Of a stretch of 64,000 nt of DNA, positions 56,466 to 64,000 are shown piece by piece; the stretch's first letter is position 1; every line of letters begins with the position of its first letter. The stretch is from Methylobacteriaceae bacterium. Its GTDB lineage: Bacteria > Pseudomonadota > Alphaproteobacteria > Rhizobiales > Beijerinckiaceae. The notes below the pieces were generated by a model. It did not search any database, was not told the origin of the DNA, and worked only from the letters and a program-made list of their open reading frames with translations. Both the position numbers and the translations under genes were made by a program. The DNA is taken from positions 62,001-126,000 of the forward strand of contig JACKJC010000002.1 of assembly GCA_020638195.1 (NCBI GenBank), given 5' to 3'.

Positions 56466-58577
56466 TCAGCCCCGCGCCTTCTCCCACTGCGCAATCGTCT
56501 TGCCGCTCGTGGCGAGCTCGACCAGCAGCTTGGACGGCTCCCAGTGCATCGGGCCGAAGCGGTCCTTGTACTTGTTCATGCCGTCGAGCACCTTCTTCAG
56601 GCCGATCGCCTCGGCATAGTGCATCGGGCCGCCGCGCCAGCGCGGGAAGCCGTAGCCCGAGGTCCAGACGACGTCGATGTCGGCGGCGCGCATCACGATG
56701 CCTTCCTCGAGGATCTTGAAGCCCTCGTTGATCAGCGGATAGAGGCAGCGTTCGACGACCTCTTCTTCAGTGTGCGGAACCTGCGGAATCTGCAATTCGC
56801 TGGCGCGCTTGCGGATGATCGCGATGGCTTCGGGATCGTCGTAGCGCTTCCGGTCGCCCTTTTCGTACTTGTAGAAGCCCTTGCCGGACTTCTGGCCGTA
56901 GCGGCCGTGTTCGCCGAGCGCGACTTCCGCCTGATAATAGGTCGGGTCGATCGGGTACTGGTCGGCATTGGCCTTGTGCACGTTGATGCCGATGTCGACG
57001 CCGGCCATGTCGTAGACGGCGAGCAGGCCCATGGCCATGCCCCACTTCTCCATGGGCGTGTCGACCTCGCGCGGGGTGGCGCCTTCCATCACCATGCGCT
57101 CGGCCTCGCGGCCGTAGGGCTCCATCATGCGGTTGCCGACGAAGCCGTAGCAGATCTTCACCAGCACCGGCGTCTTCTTGAGCGGCTTGGCGAGTTCGAC
57201 TGACGTGCGGATCGTCTCCGCGCTCGACTGCGGCGTGCGGACGATCTCGAGCAGCGGCATGACATTGGCCGGCGAAAAGAAGTGCAGACCGATCACGTCC
57301 TGCGGACGCTTGGTGGCCGCGCCGATCTTTTCCACGTCGAGCGTCGAGGTGTTGGTCGCCAGCACGCAGCCGGGCTTGGCCACCTTGTCGAGCTCGGCGA
57401 AGATCTTCTTCTTCAGCTCCATGTTCTCGAACACGGCTTCGATGATCACGTCGGCTTCGGAGAGATCGGCGTAATTGGTCGTGCCCTTGATGAGGCCCAT
57501 GCGCTTGGCCTTGTCCTCAGGCGAGAGGCGGCCGCGCTTGACCATCGAGTCATAGGTGCCTTCGAGCACGCCCAAGCCCCGCTTCAGAGCCTCGTCGCTG
57601 GTGTCGAGCACCGTGACGGGAATGCCGGCGTTGGCGAAGCAGATGGCGATGCCGCCGCCCATTGTGCCCGCGCCGACAATGCCGGCCTTGGCGATCGCGC
57701 GGGGCTTGGTGTCGGCGGGAATGTCGGTGACCTTGCGGGTCGCGCGCTCCGCGAAGAAGACGTGGATCGCGCCCTTGCTCTCGGGCGTCAGCTTCGACTC
57801 GTTGCCGAGCTTTTCCTCGACCAGCAGGCCCTCGTTGAGCGGCTTTTCGGTCGCTGTGCGGATCGACTTGACCGCGGTCTGCGCGGCGATGCGGTTCGGG
57901 TAAAGCTTCTTGGCGGTCGCTTCGGCGGCGGCGAAGATTTCCGGCGTCGCGGTTTCCGGCGCGACATTCATCTCGCTGGTGCGGCGCGGGCCCTTGCCGG
58001 CGGCGACCAACTCCCTGGCGTATTCGACAGCCGCTGCATTCACGTCGCCGTCGGCGATGCGGTCGATCGCGCCATATTCGAGCGCCGTCTTGGCGTCGAC
58101 CATCTTGGTGGAGACGATCATCTCCAGCGCCTTCTCGGCGCCGATCAGGCGGGGAAGGCGCTGCGTGCCGCCGGCGCCGGGGATGATCCCGAGATTGACT
58201 TCAGGGAAGCCGATGCGCGTGCGGGCGTTGGCGATGCGATAGTGGCAGGCGAGCGTGATCTCGTAGCCGCCGCCGAGCGAGGTGCCGAACAGCGCGGCCA
58301 CGACCGGCACGTTCTGGTTCTCGAGACGGGCGAAGAGATGGCGGTATTCGGCTTCCTTCGGCGGGCCGGAAAATTCGCCGATGTCGGCGCCGGAGAAGAA
58401 GGTCGAGCCCTTGCAGGCGAGCACGATCGCCTTGACGCCCGAGAGCTTCTCGACCTCGTCGAGCGCGGCTTCCAGCCCCGAACGCACGGCTGCGGTTATG
58501 GTGTTGACCGGCGGGGCGTCCACCGTGATCACGGCCACGCCGTCCTGGAGATTCACGTCATAGATCTTGTTCGACAT
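56466..58577 (-). CDS. Bifunctional enoyl-CoA hydratase/3-hydroxyacyl-CoA dehydrogenase (FadB/FadJ type)
   Basis: 703 residues from ATG 58577 (GGGAGG upstream). Residues 1-190 are a crotonase domain (VITVDAPPVNTITAAV, LACKGSTFFSGADIGEFSG, AALFGTSLGGGYEITLACHY). A linker follows, then a Rossmann 3-hydroxyacyl-CoA dehydrogenase domain from about 300 (AGIVGAGTMGGGIAICFANA) and two C-terminal helical domains (KICYGFVGNRMMEPYGREAE, YGFPRWRGGPMHYAEAIGLK). It catalyses hydration and NAD-dependent oxidation in beta-oxidation. No partner thiolase gene adjoins it; the SCP-x-type thiolase at 23256 is distant. Single-gene unit between two repeats. Confidence 0.95.
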   Translation of the reverse strand: MSNKIYDVNLQDGVAVITVDAPPVNTITAAVRSGLEAALDEVEKLSGVKAIVLACKGSTFFSGADIGEFSGPPKEAEYRHLFARLENQNVPVVAALFGTSLGGGYEITLACHYRIANARTRIGFPEVNLGIIPGAGGTQRLPRLIGAEKALEMIVSTKMVDAKTALEYGAIDRIADGDVNAAAVEYARELVAAGKGPRRTSEMNVAPETATPEIFAAAEATAKKLYPNRIAAQTAVKSIRTATEKPLNEGLLVEEKLGNESKLTPESKGAIHVFFAERATRKVTDIPADTKPRAIAKAGIVGAGTMGGGIAICFANAGIPVTVLDTSDEALKRGLGVLEGTYDSMVKRGRLSPEDKAKRMGLIKGTTNYADLSEADVIIEAVFENMELKKKIFAELDKVAKPGCVLATNTSTLDVEKIGAATKRPQDVIGLHFFSPANVMPLLEIVRTPQSSAETIRTSVELAKPLKKTPVLVKICYGFVGNRMMEPYGREAERMVMEGATPREVDTPMEKWGMAMGLLAVYDMAGVDIGINVHKANADQYPIDPTYYQAEVALGEHGRYGQKSGKGFYKYEKGDRKRYDDPEAIAIIRKRASELQIPQVPHTEEEVVERCLYPLINEGFKILEEGIVMRAADIDVVWTSGYGFPRWRGGPMHYAEAIGLKKVLDGMNKYKDRFGPMHWEPSKLLVELATSGKTIAQWEKARG

Positions 58578-58696
58578 GGCTGCCTCCCTGCCGCGCATCG
58601 GCGGCTATTGATTGCGAGGCCGGCGGTCGCCGGCCGTCCGGGCGGCTGCATAGCACATTTTGTTATGCGACATAACTATTTTTTTGACCCAAACCC

Positions 58697-58832
58697 GCCA
58701 TTGTGAGGAGCATTTTACGAAGTCGGATATATCCGACTTCGGATTAAGCGACGAAGCAATCAATCCCTGGAACTTTCGAAGTCTTGGGGATGGATCGCCG
58801 CGTCGGCCTTCGGCCTCCTCGCAATGACGGCG
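58697..58832. repeat. Intergenic palindromic repeat, family A, copy 3, with nested perfect palindrome
   Basis: It begins GCCATTGTGAGGAGC and ends CTCCTCGCAATGACGGC. Inside, 58718-58741 is a 24-base perfect palindrome with half CGAAGTCGGATA. A similar nested stem with the same 7-8-7 layout occurs in copy 4 at 62412. It lies upstream of the FadB/FadJ-type start and downstream of the glutamate dehydrogenase gene. Confidence 0.8.
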
Positions 58833-58848
58833 GAAGCGGCGGAAAGCC

Positions 58849-60114
58849 CTATGGAAACAGCCCCCGCACCTCCTTCGCCCGTCGTACCGTCTGCACGCCG
58901 ATCGCCAGCGCCGCCTTACGGTTCGAGACGCCGTCCGCCTTCGCGCGGGCGCGCACAGCGGCCCAGGAGCGGTCGAGCGCGTCGTAGAGGCGCTGCATAA
59001 CCTCGTCTTCCGTCCAGAAGAATTGCTGCAGTCCCTGGACCCATTCGAAATAGGAGACGATGACGCCGCCAGCGTTGCACAAAGTGTCCGGCACGACGAA
59101 AATTTCGTCGCGGCGCTTGTCGAGCACGGCGTCGGCGGCCGGCGTCGTCGGGCCGTTGGCGCCTTCGGCCAGAATGCGGCAGCGCAGTTTTTCGACATTG
59201 TGCGCGTCGATCACACGTTCCATGGCGGCGGGCACGAGCAGATCGCAGGGCTGGATCAACAGCTCCGTGGGATCGATCGACAGTTCGCTGGAAAAGCCGC
59301 GCAGGACACGTTTCTCACGCGCATGCCGTTCCAGTGCGATTACCTCGAAGCCGGCGGGATTGTAGTAGGCCGCCGTGTGATCCGCGACGCCGACGATTTT
59401 CACGCCGCGCGCAGCCAGCGTATGCGCGGTGACAGACCCGACATTGCCGAAACCCTGAATTATGGCCGTCGCCCCCTGCGCCTGCAGGCCGATCTCCTCC
59501 ATCGCGCGAAAGGCGAGATGCGCGACGCCGCGGCCCGTCGCCTCGCGCCGGCCGACCGTGCCGCCGGTCTCGACCGGCTTGCCGGTGACGATCTCGGCGA
59601 CCGTCTTGCCCTGGTACATGGAATAAGTGTCCATGAACCAAGCCATGACCTGCTCGTTCGTGCCCATGTCCGGCGCCATGACGTCCGTATGCGGGCCGAT
59701 GAAGGGGATCATCTCCTGCATGTAGCGGCGCGACAGCGTTTCGAGCTCGCGCGGCGACAAGTCCATGGGATCGACCGCGACGCCGCCCTTGGCGCCGCCG
59801 TAGGGCAGGCCCGCGAGCGCGCATTTCCAGCTCATCCAGATGGCGAGCGCGGCGACCTCGCCGACATCGACCGACGGGGAGAAGCGCGTGCCGCCCTTGG
59901 TGGGCCCGAGCGTCAGATGATGCTGGACGCGATAGCCCTGGAAGACGGTCGTCTTGCCGTTGTCGAGACGGACGGGGCAGGAGACCATCAGCGTGCGCTT
60001 GGGCATGAACAGCCGCATGCGCTTGTCTTCGGGAATCTCGAGATGATCGGCGACATCCTGGAACTGCGCGAGCGCCATGTCGAATACGGGGCCGGTATAG
60101 GCTGAGGACGCCAT
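58849..60114 (-). CDS. Glutamate dehydrogenase (Glu/Leu/Phe/Val dehydrogenase family)
   Basis: 421 residues, the usual size of hexameric NAD-type enzymes. The substrate domain has GGTRFSPSVDVGEVAALAIW and the catalytic Lys block LPYGGAKGGVAVDP near residue 110. The Rossmann domain near residue 215 has ATAIIQGFGNVGSVTAHTLA. It interconverts glutamate with 2-oxoglutarate and ammonia. AAGGAGAG precedes the ATG at 60114. Neighbours are lipid and acyl-CoA genes without clear functional ties. It could recycle ammonia released from an anthranilate-type or amino acid substrate, which is only a suggestion. Repeats lie on both sides. Confidence 0.93.
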   Translation of the reverse strand: MASSAYTGPVFDMALAQFQDVADHLEIPEDKRMRLFMPKRTLMVSCPVRLDNGKTTVFQGYRVQHHLTLGPTKGGTRFSPSVDVGEVAALAIWMSWKCALAGLPYGGAKGGVAVDPMDLSPRELETLSRRYMQEMIPFIGPHTDVMAPDMGTNEQVMAWFMDTYSMYQGKTVAEIVTGKPVETGGTVGRREATGRGVAHLAFRAMEEIGLQAQGATAIIQGFGNVGSVTAHTLAARGVKIVGVADHTAAYYNPAGFEVIALERHAREKRVLRGFSSELSIDPTELLIQPCDLLVPAAMERVIDAHNVEKLRCRILAEGANGPTTPAADAVLDKRRDEIFVVPDTLCNAGGVIVSYFEWVQGLQQFFWTEDEVMQRLYDALDRSWAAVRARAKADGVSNRKAALAIGVQTVRRAKEVRGLFP

Positions 60115-60262
60115 GTGGTTCTCTCCTTGCGACCACGACGATGCGCATCATCGTCGCGGAGAGCCGATAAAGTCCAATCGCATCTTCGTATGTACGCCGA
60201 TAAACCTGACTTACTGTAGTGGTCCGCAGCTCGCCGCAGAGACCGAACAGAAATTCAAAATT

Positions 60263-60367
60263 CCTCACACTGAGGAGCCGCGCAGCGGCGTCTCGAAGGG
60301 TGGCCGAGGCAGAAATTTCCGGGGTCGCCATCCTTCGAGACGCGCCTTCGGCGCTCCTCAGGATGAA
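60263..60367. repeat. Intergenic palindromic repeat, family B, copy 4
   Basis: TCCTCACACTGAGGAGCC and GCGTCTCGAAGGGTGGCC on the left; GCCATCCTTCGAGACGCGCC and GGCGCTCCTCAGGATGAAG on the right. It fills most of the 275 bases between the glutamate dehydrogenase start and the acyl-CoA dehydrogenase stop. Confidence 0.8.
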
Positions 60368-60389
60368 GATTTGGGTTTCGGCTGGGCTC

Positions 60390-61568
60390 TCAATAGCTCT
60401 TCGGCAGATCCAGCACCTTCTCCGCGATGAACGACAGAATCAGTTGTTCCGTGACCGGCGCAAGGCGCACCAGCGACACCTCGCGGAACAGGCGCTCGAC
60501 GTGGAATTCTTTCGCGTAACCCATGCCGCCATGCGTCATGATCGCCTGCCAGGCCGCGTCGTGTCCCGCGCGCGCGCCGAGGAATTTTGCGCTGTTTGCT
60601 TCCGCCCCGCAGGGCTGCCCGGTGTCGTAGAGTTCGGCGGCCTTCATCGCCATCAGCCACGCCGATTCCAGATACATCCACTTTTCCGCGAGCGGATGCT
60701 GGATGCCCTGATTCATGCCTATGGCGCGATCGAACACCACGCGTTCCTGCGCATATTTGGTCGCGCGGCGCAGCGCATCCTGGCCGATTCCGATGGCTTC
60801 CGCGCCGAGAAGCACGCGCTCGGGGTTGAGCGAATGCAGGATGTAGCCAAAACCCTTGCCTTCCTCGCCAATGCGGTCTTCTTCCGGAATGAAGAGCCCG
60901 TCGATGAAGATGGCGTTGGAATCTACCGCCTTGCGGCCCATTTTCGGAATGCGCCGCACCTCGATCTTCGACCGGTCGAAGTCGGTGTAGAAAATCGTGA
61001 TGCCGTCGGTCGGCTTGCGGCAATCCTCGTATTTCGTCGTGCGCGTCAGCAGCATGATCTTGTTGGCGACCTGTCCGGTGGAGGTCCACACTTTCTGGCC
61101 GCGCACGAGATAGCCGCCCGGCACCTTCTCCGCGAACGTTTTTATGCGCGTCGTGTTCAATCCCGCGTCCGGCTCGGTGAAACCGAAGGCGACCTGGTCC
61201 TTGCCCTCGACGAGACGCGGAACCCAGCGGCGTTTCTGCTCATCCGTGCCCTTGATGACGATCGGATGCGGGCCAAAGAGGTTGATGTGGACGGACGAGG
61301 CCGCCGCCATTCCGCCGCCGTGGCTCGCCACCTCGTGCATCATGATTGCGGCCTCGGTGACGCCGAGGCCCGAGCCGCCGTAGTCCTCGGGCATGGTGAT
61401 GCCGAGCCATCCACCGTCGGCCATGGCCCTGTGAAACTCGAACGGGAATTTGCCGTCCTCGTCGCGCTCCAGCCAATAATCGTCGCTGAATTTCGTCACG
61501 ACGGCGCGCACGCCGTCGCGGATCGCCTGACGCTCCTCCGCGCTCGGCAGATTCCGGACTTCGCTCAT
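60390..61568 (-). CDS. Acyl-CoA dehydrogenase family protein
   Basis: 392 residues of standard architecture. The N-terminal helix domain has LPSAEERQAIRDGVRAVVTK. The FAD segment is QVAFGFTEPDAGLNTTRIKT near residue 135, followed by YLVRGQKVWTSTGQVANKIM near 155, and late AIMTHGGMGYAKEFHVERLF near 350. It resembles short/branched-chain and citronellyl-type dehydrogenases. It lies ten bases after the enoyl-CoA hydratase gene on the same strand, so the two form an operon for desaturation and hydration of an acyl-CoA. It is not closely similar to the three other acyl-CoA dehydrogenases in the window. Confidence 0.92.
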   Translation of the reverse strand: MSEVRNLPSAEERQAIRDGVRAVVTKFSDDYWLERDEDGKFPFEFHRAMADGGWLGITMPEDYGGSGLGVTEAAIMMHEVASHGGGMAAASSVHINLFGPHPIVIKGTDEQKRRWVPRLVEGKDQVAFGFTEPDAGLNTTRIKTFAEKVPGGYLVRGQKVWTSTGQVANKIMLLTRTTKYEDCRKPTDGITIFYTDFDRSKIEVRRIPKMGRKAVDSNAIFIDGLFIPEEDRIGEEGKGFGYILHSLNPERVLLGAEAIGIGQDALRRATKYAQERVVFDRAIGMNQGIQHPLAEKWMYLESAWLMAMKAAELYDTGQPCGAEANSAKFLGARAGHDAAWQAIMTHGGMGYAKEFHVERLFREVSLVRLAPVTEQLILSFIAEKVLDLPKSY

Positions 61569-61578
61569 GGTACTTGGC

Positions 61579-62382
61579 TCAGCGGCCGGTGAAGGCAGGC
61601 GCGCGCTTCTCGACGAAATGCGCCACGCCTTCCTTGAAATCTTCCGAGGCGAAGGACTTCTTCATCTCGATGTCGGCGTCGCCCCAGGCCTCCGCCAACG
61701 ACTGGAAATGCGTGCGCCACACTTGGCGCTTGATGACGCCGATCGAGCGCGGCGAGGCGGTCGCTGTCATGTCATGCGCGATCTTGATGACGTTCGCGAG
61801 GAAACCGTCGAACGGCAATTGTCGTACGAGGCCCATGCGCTCGGCTTCGCCGGCCTCGATCGTGCGCGCCGAGCAGAGCAGATCGAGCGCGTTCATCGTG
61901 CCGACGAGGCGTGGCAGCATCCAGGAAATACCGTGTTCGGCGATCAGCCCGCGCTTGGCGAAGGCGGTCGTGAGCTTCATGCCTTCCGCCATGTAGCGAA
62001 AATCGCCAAAGACGGCGAAGCACAGGCCGATGCCGGCGATCGGTCCGTTGATCGCCATGAAGATCGGCTTCGGAATGGCGAGCATGTAGGAGAATTTCTG
62101 GTTGAAATTGTCGGCGCCGCCAGCCGAGCCCGCCGTGTCGTCGTTCGAGGCGGAAGGCGCCGCCTGAATGTTCGTGAGGATGTTCATGTCCGCGCCGGCG
62201 CAAAAACCGCGGCCGGCGCCGGTCACCACGATGGCGCGCACATTGCTGTCGGCGGCCGCCGCGTCCATCGCGGCGCGGATGTCCTTCTCCATCTGGCCGG
62301 TCCAGGCGTTGAGGCGGTCAGGCCGGTTGAGCGTGATGATCGCGACGTGTTTGTCGAGCGTGTATTCGATGTCCTGGTACAT
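61579..62382 (-). CDS. Enoyl-CoA hydratase family protein
   Basis: 267 residues. Crotonase landmarks are VAIITLNRPDRLNAWTGQM, the oxyanion segment GAGRGFCAGADMNILTNI near residue 60 and the loop MAINGPIAGIGLCFAVFGD near residue 110. FAKRGLIAEHGISWMLPRLV follows near residue 140, with Glu in the catalytic-helix position. A low-complexity insertion (AAPSASNDDTAGSAGG) after the first oxyanion segment is unusual. The ATG at 62382 has GAGGAAACGC upstream. First gene of an operon with the acyl-CoA dehydrogenase. Confidence 0.92.
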   Translation of the reverse strand: MYQDIEYTLDKHVAIITLNRPDRLNAWTGQMEKDIRAAMDAAAADSNVRAIVVTGAGRGFCAGADMNILTNIQAAPSASNDDTAGSAGGADNFNQKFSYMLAIPKPIFMAINGPIAGIGLCFAVFGDFRYMAEGMKLTTAFAKRGLIAEHGISWMLPRLVGTMNALDLLCSARTIEAGEAERMGLVRQLPFDGFLANVIKIAHDMTATASPRSIGVIKRQVWRTHFQSLAEAWGDADIEMKKSFASEDFKEGVAHFVEKRAPAFTGR

Positions 62383-62411
62383 GCGTTTCCTCGTGTGTTG
62401 TTTGTTTGGGC

Positions 62412-62523
62412 CGGCATTGCGAGGAGCGGAGCGACGTGGCGATCCAGAGTCGCAGCCCGGCTCTGGATTGCTTCGCTTTCAGACGAAGTCGACAACAGTC
62501 GACTTCTGTCAGGCTCGTAATGA
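62412..62523. repeat. Intergenic palindromic repeat, family A, copy 4, with nested stem
   Basis: It begins GGCATTGCGAGGAGCGGAGC and GGCGATCCAGAG, and ends GGATTGCTTCGC, then a nested stem GAAGTCGAC (62485-62493) and GTCGACTTC (62498-62506), then CTCGTAATGAC. The nested stem lies in the same arm and at the same place as in copy 3, seen in reverse orientation. Confidence 0.8.
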
Positions 62524-62534
62524 CGGCCTGTTGG

Positions 62535-63563
62535 CTAGAATCCCGACGACGCCTGGTCCTGCCCCATGTTCGTTCCCTCTCGCATGCGTCGCGCATTGCT
62601 GACCAGCGCGCCACGCTTGTCGGCTTCCGGCGGCAGCGCTGTCGCCATTCGCAGCACCGTCGGATAATTCGGCTGCACCTCCATACGCCCAAAGAGCGGC
62701 CCGCGCGCGAGAAGCGCGTGCAGCTTCGGCAATTGCCAGCAGGGCACGAAGAACAGCAGGTGATGTTCGAGGTGATAGTTGACGAAATAGGGCGCCACGA
62801 ACAGGCGCTCGATCCAGTTGGCGCGCGTCGTGCGTGTGTTGCGCAGAGGATCGTCGTGGTCGGGCACGACGGCGTGTTCGGCGATATTGCGGATGCGTGT
62901 GACGACCATGTACCAGGTCAGCATCGGCAATAACCACAGGAGCGGGTAGGCCCACCACACGCCGGCGGCGGCCATCAGAGCCCAGAGGAAGCCGTTGACC
63001 AGAAATTGCTTGCCGAGCTTCTCGTTGAAGTAGGCGAGACGTTGCTTCAACGGCCAGGATGGATCGCCCATCGCATTCAGCAATTGCGCCTTGCGCTGCG
63101 CATAGCCGGTCTGGCCGAAGAGGTCGCGCAGGAACTTGCGGCGATAGCTCGCGCGCGTGATCGGGAAAGGCGCGGACAGGACGAGATCGGGATCGTCCGC
63201 CTGTTGCGTGCGCTTGTGATGATTCATGTGATAGCGGCGATAGGCGCGGGTCTCGGCGAAGACCGGATAGGCGCACAGCCATTGCGACATCCAGAGATTC
63301 GTATCCGGGTCCTTCGCGAGACAGCCATGCGCGCCGTCGTGCATGAGGATGGCGAGACCAAGCTGGCGCGAGCCGATGACCATGACCGCGAGCACGAAAG
63401 TCAGCGGGTTGGGAAAAAAGGCGACGAGCGCGATCGAGCCGAAGATGAGCGTCCATGCGTGGGCGATCATCCACAGACCGCGCCAGGTCGAGCGCTCGCG
63501 CAATTCGGCGAGCTGTTCCGCAGTGAGAAATTCGCCGGCGGGAAGGCGTGCAGCAAATGCCAT
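62535..63563 (-). CDS. Membrane fatty-acid desaturase family protein
   Basis: 342 residues, with hydrophobic segments around 30-70 and 190-230. Three histidine boxes bind the di-iron centre: H75-DGA-H79, H112-MN-HH116 and HLEHH near residue 265. This is the acyl-lipid or acyl-CoA desaturase family (integral membrane, uses O2 and an electron donor). It may desaturate membrane lipid acyl chains; related members hydroxylate carotenoids or alkanes. The extreme C-terminus (NMGQDQASSGF) is not conserved in form. It is monocistronic, preceded by a small membrane-protein gene. Confidence 0.92.
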   Translation of the reverse strand: MAFAARLPAGEFLTAEQLAELRERSTWRGLWMIAHAWTLIFGSIALVAFFPNPLTFVLAVMVIGSRQLGLAILMHDGAHGCLAKDPDTNLWMSQWLCAYPVFAETRAYRRYHMNHHKRTQQADDPDLVLSAPFPITRASYRRKFLRDLFGQTGYAQRKAQLLNAMGDPSWPLKQRLAYFNEKLGKQFLVNGFLWALMAAAGVWWAYPLLWLLPMLTWYMVVTRIRNIAEHAVVPDHDDPLRNTRTTRANWIERLFVAPYFVNYHLEHHLLFFVPCWQLPKLHALLARGPLFGRMEVQPNYPTVLRMATALPPEADKRGALVSNARRMREGTNMGQDQASSGF

Positions 63564-63635
63564 GCGGGCAGTTTATGGTCGCCTGACGGGCCCGGCAATG
63601 GCGCGGCGCGTGGGCCCGCCATGCGGAACGCGCGG

Positions 63636-63821
63636 TCAGCCGCGCAGGCGGACTTCAAATATTCCGACGAACGAAAGGAAGGCGATCACGGCCGCGACCG
63701 TGACGACTTGCTGAAATTCGCCGAGCCGTCCGGACAGGAGACCGGGCAGATACATGATGATCGCGCCGCAAGCCGCGATGAGCGCAAGCGTCAGGATGGC
63801 GCGGAGGACGCCTGCCGTCAT
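63636..63821 (-). CDS. Small two-helix membrane protein of unknown function
   Basis: 61 residues. Two hydrophobic segments are visible (VLRAILTLALIAACGAIIMY and VVTVAAVIAFLSFVGIF), linked by a short loop with LSGRLGEFQQ. No conserved motif is recognised. Its ATG overlaps the stop of the upstream partial gene (ATGA at 63818-63821), so it is translationally coupled to that gene. It lies 72 bases before the desaturase start on the same strand. No function is claimed. Confidence 0.72.
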   Translation of the reverse strand: MTAGVLRAILTLALIAACGAIIMYLPGLLSGRLGEFQQVVTVAAVIAFLSFVGIFEVRLRG

Positions 63822-64000
63822 GACGTCCTCGCCTTCGACCAGTCGACGCGGAAGATGAGGAGATCGCCGCGGCGTTCGAGGTCGCCCTCGAGCGTGACGG
63901 GCAGGGCGACGAGATCGGCGATTGCCGCCGGCGCGGCGGCGCCATTGGCGTTGGCGAGCAGCAGGTAAGCGGAACCTTCGACTGGCGCGCTCGTCACCAG
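63818..64000 (-). CDS. C-terminal fragment of an unidentified protein, cut by the window edge
   Basis: 60 residues of an open frame running in from the right edge. It contains LVTSAPVEGSAYLLLANANG and ends LLIFRVDWSKARTS. The Ala-rich middle (AAAPAAIADLVALPVTLEG) gives no clear family. The ATGA overlap with the small membrane-protein gene supports that it is really translated. Its identity depends on sequence beyond 64000. Confidence 0.6.
   Translation of the reverse strand: MVTSAPVEGSAYLLLANANGAAAPAAIADLVALPVTLEGDLERRGDLLIFRVDWSKARTS

Noticed and set aside
7744..62523. A CRISPR array made by the repeated intergenic sequences
   Set aside because: The repeats are dispersed over tens of kilobases, are long palindromes and have no regular spacers; no cas genes are present.

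Overview
The window is GC-rich, densely coded DNA with no rRNA, tRNA, CRISPR array, prophage or transposase that I can recognise. Gene content (Liv-type ABC uptake, SqrR/BigR-type ArsR repressors, two polyhydroxyalkanoate synthases with phasins, many acyl-CoA enzymes, MarR regulators) and the style of the intergenic palindromes suggest an alphaproteobacterium, probably Hyphomicrobiales. This is inferred from gene content only. It reads as ordinary chromosome carrying catabolic islands.

Region 1 (1-18.0 kb) is an aromatic or amino-acid-like substrate catabolic island. It holds the N-terminus of a Rieske ring-hydroxylating oxygenase, an alpha/beta hydrolase lacking the usual nucleophile, a racemase-fold protein lacking both catalytic cysteines, and a four-gene Liv-type ABC importer in which one permease is fused to its ATPase. 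These are followed by an acyl-CoA-type dehydrogenase coupled to an octopine/nopaline-type dehydrogenase, three MarR regulators, a two-subunit indolepyruvate:ferredoxin-type 2-oxoacid oxidoreductase, an OYE-family flavin reductase and an enoyl-CoA hydratase. Translational coupling (ATGA, TGATG, GTGA) is common.

Region 2 (18.0-30.5 kb) has two RND efflux systems. One ends in a TetR regulator. The other is divergent from an ArsR repressor with the cysteine spacing of sulfide/persulfide sensors and a DUF2892 membrane protein. A second ArsR of the same kind, a SoxS-like thioredoxin and an SCP-x-type thiolase lie between them.

Region 3 (30.5-37.5 kb) is a fatty-acid/acyl-CoA degradation set: a DmdC-type acyl-CoA dehydrogenase, enoyl-CoA hydratase, two further acyl-CoA dehydrogenases and an acyl-CoA ligase.

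Region 4 (37.5-51.2 kb) concerns storage lipid. It contains a PhaE-like/PhaC class III-type pair with a GNAT enzyme, a phasin, two paralogous alpha/beta hydrolases, a wax-ester synthase/DGAT and a second divergent PhaC, interrupted by a self-sufficient CYP102-type P450-reductase fusion and a saccharopine-dehydrogenase-like reductase.

Region 5 (51.2-64 kb) has a divergent aryl-AMP/CoA ligase and a salicylyl-CoA/anthraniloyl-CoA-type monooxygenase with its own MarR, a second phasin, an amidohydrolase, a FadB/FadJ-type multienzyme, glutamate dehydrogenase, another acyl-CoA dehydrogenase and hydratase, a fatty-acid desaturase and two small or partial genes.

The most interesting signals are regulatory. 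A 16-base MarR-like box over the -10 of the 2-oxoacid oxidoreductase operon recurs (14 of 16 bases) over the -10 of the aryl-CoA monooxygenase 38 kb away, which suggests one regulon for one aromatic pathway. A separate perfect palindrome sits on the OYE-MarR-hydratase promoter. An AT-rich motif recurs near several first-island promoters. The intergenic spaces carry at least four families of palindromic repeats, one with a nested, position-conserved 22-base stem.
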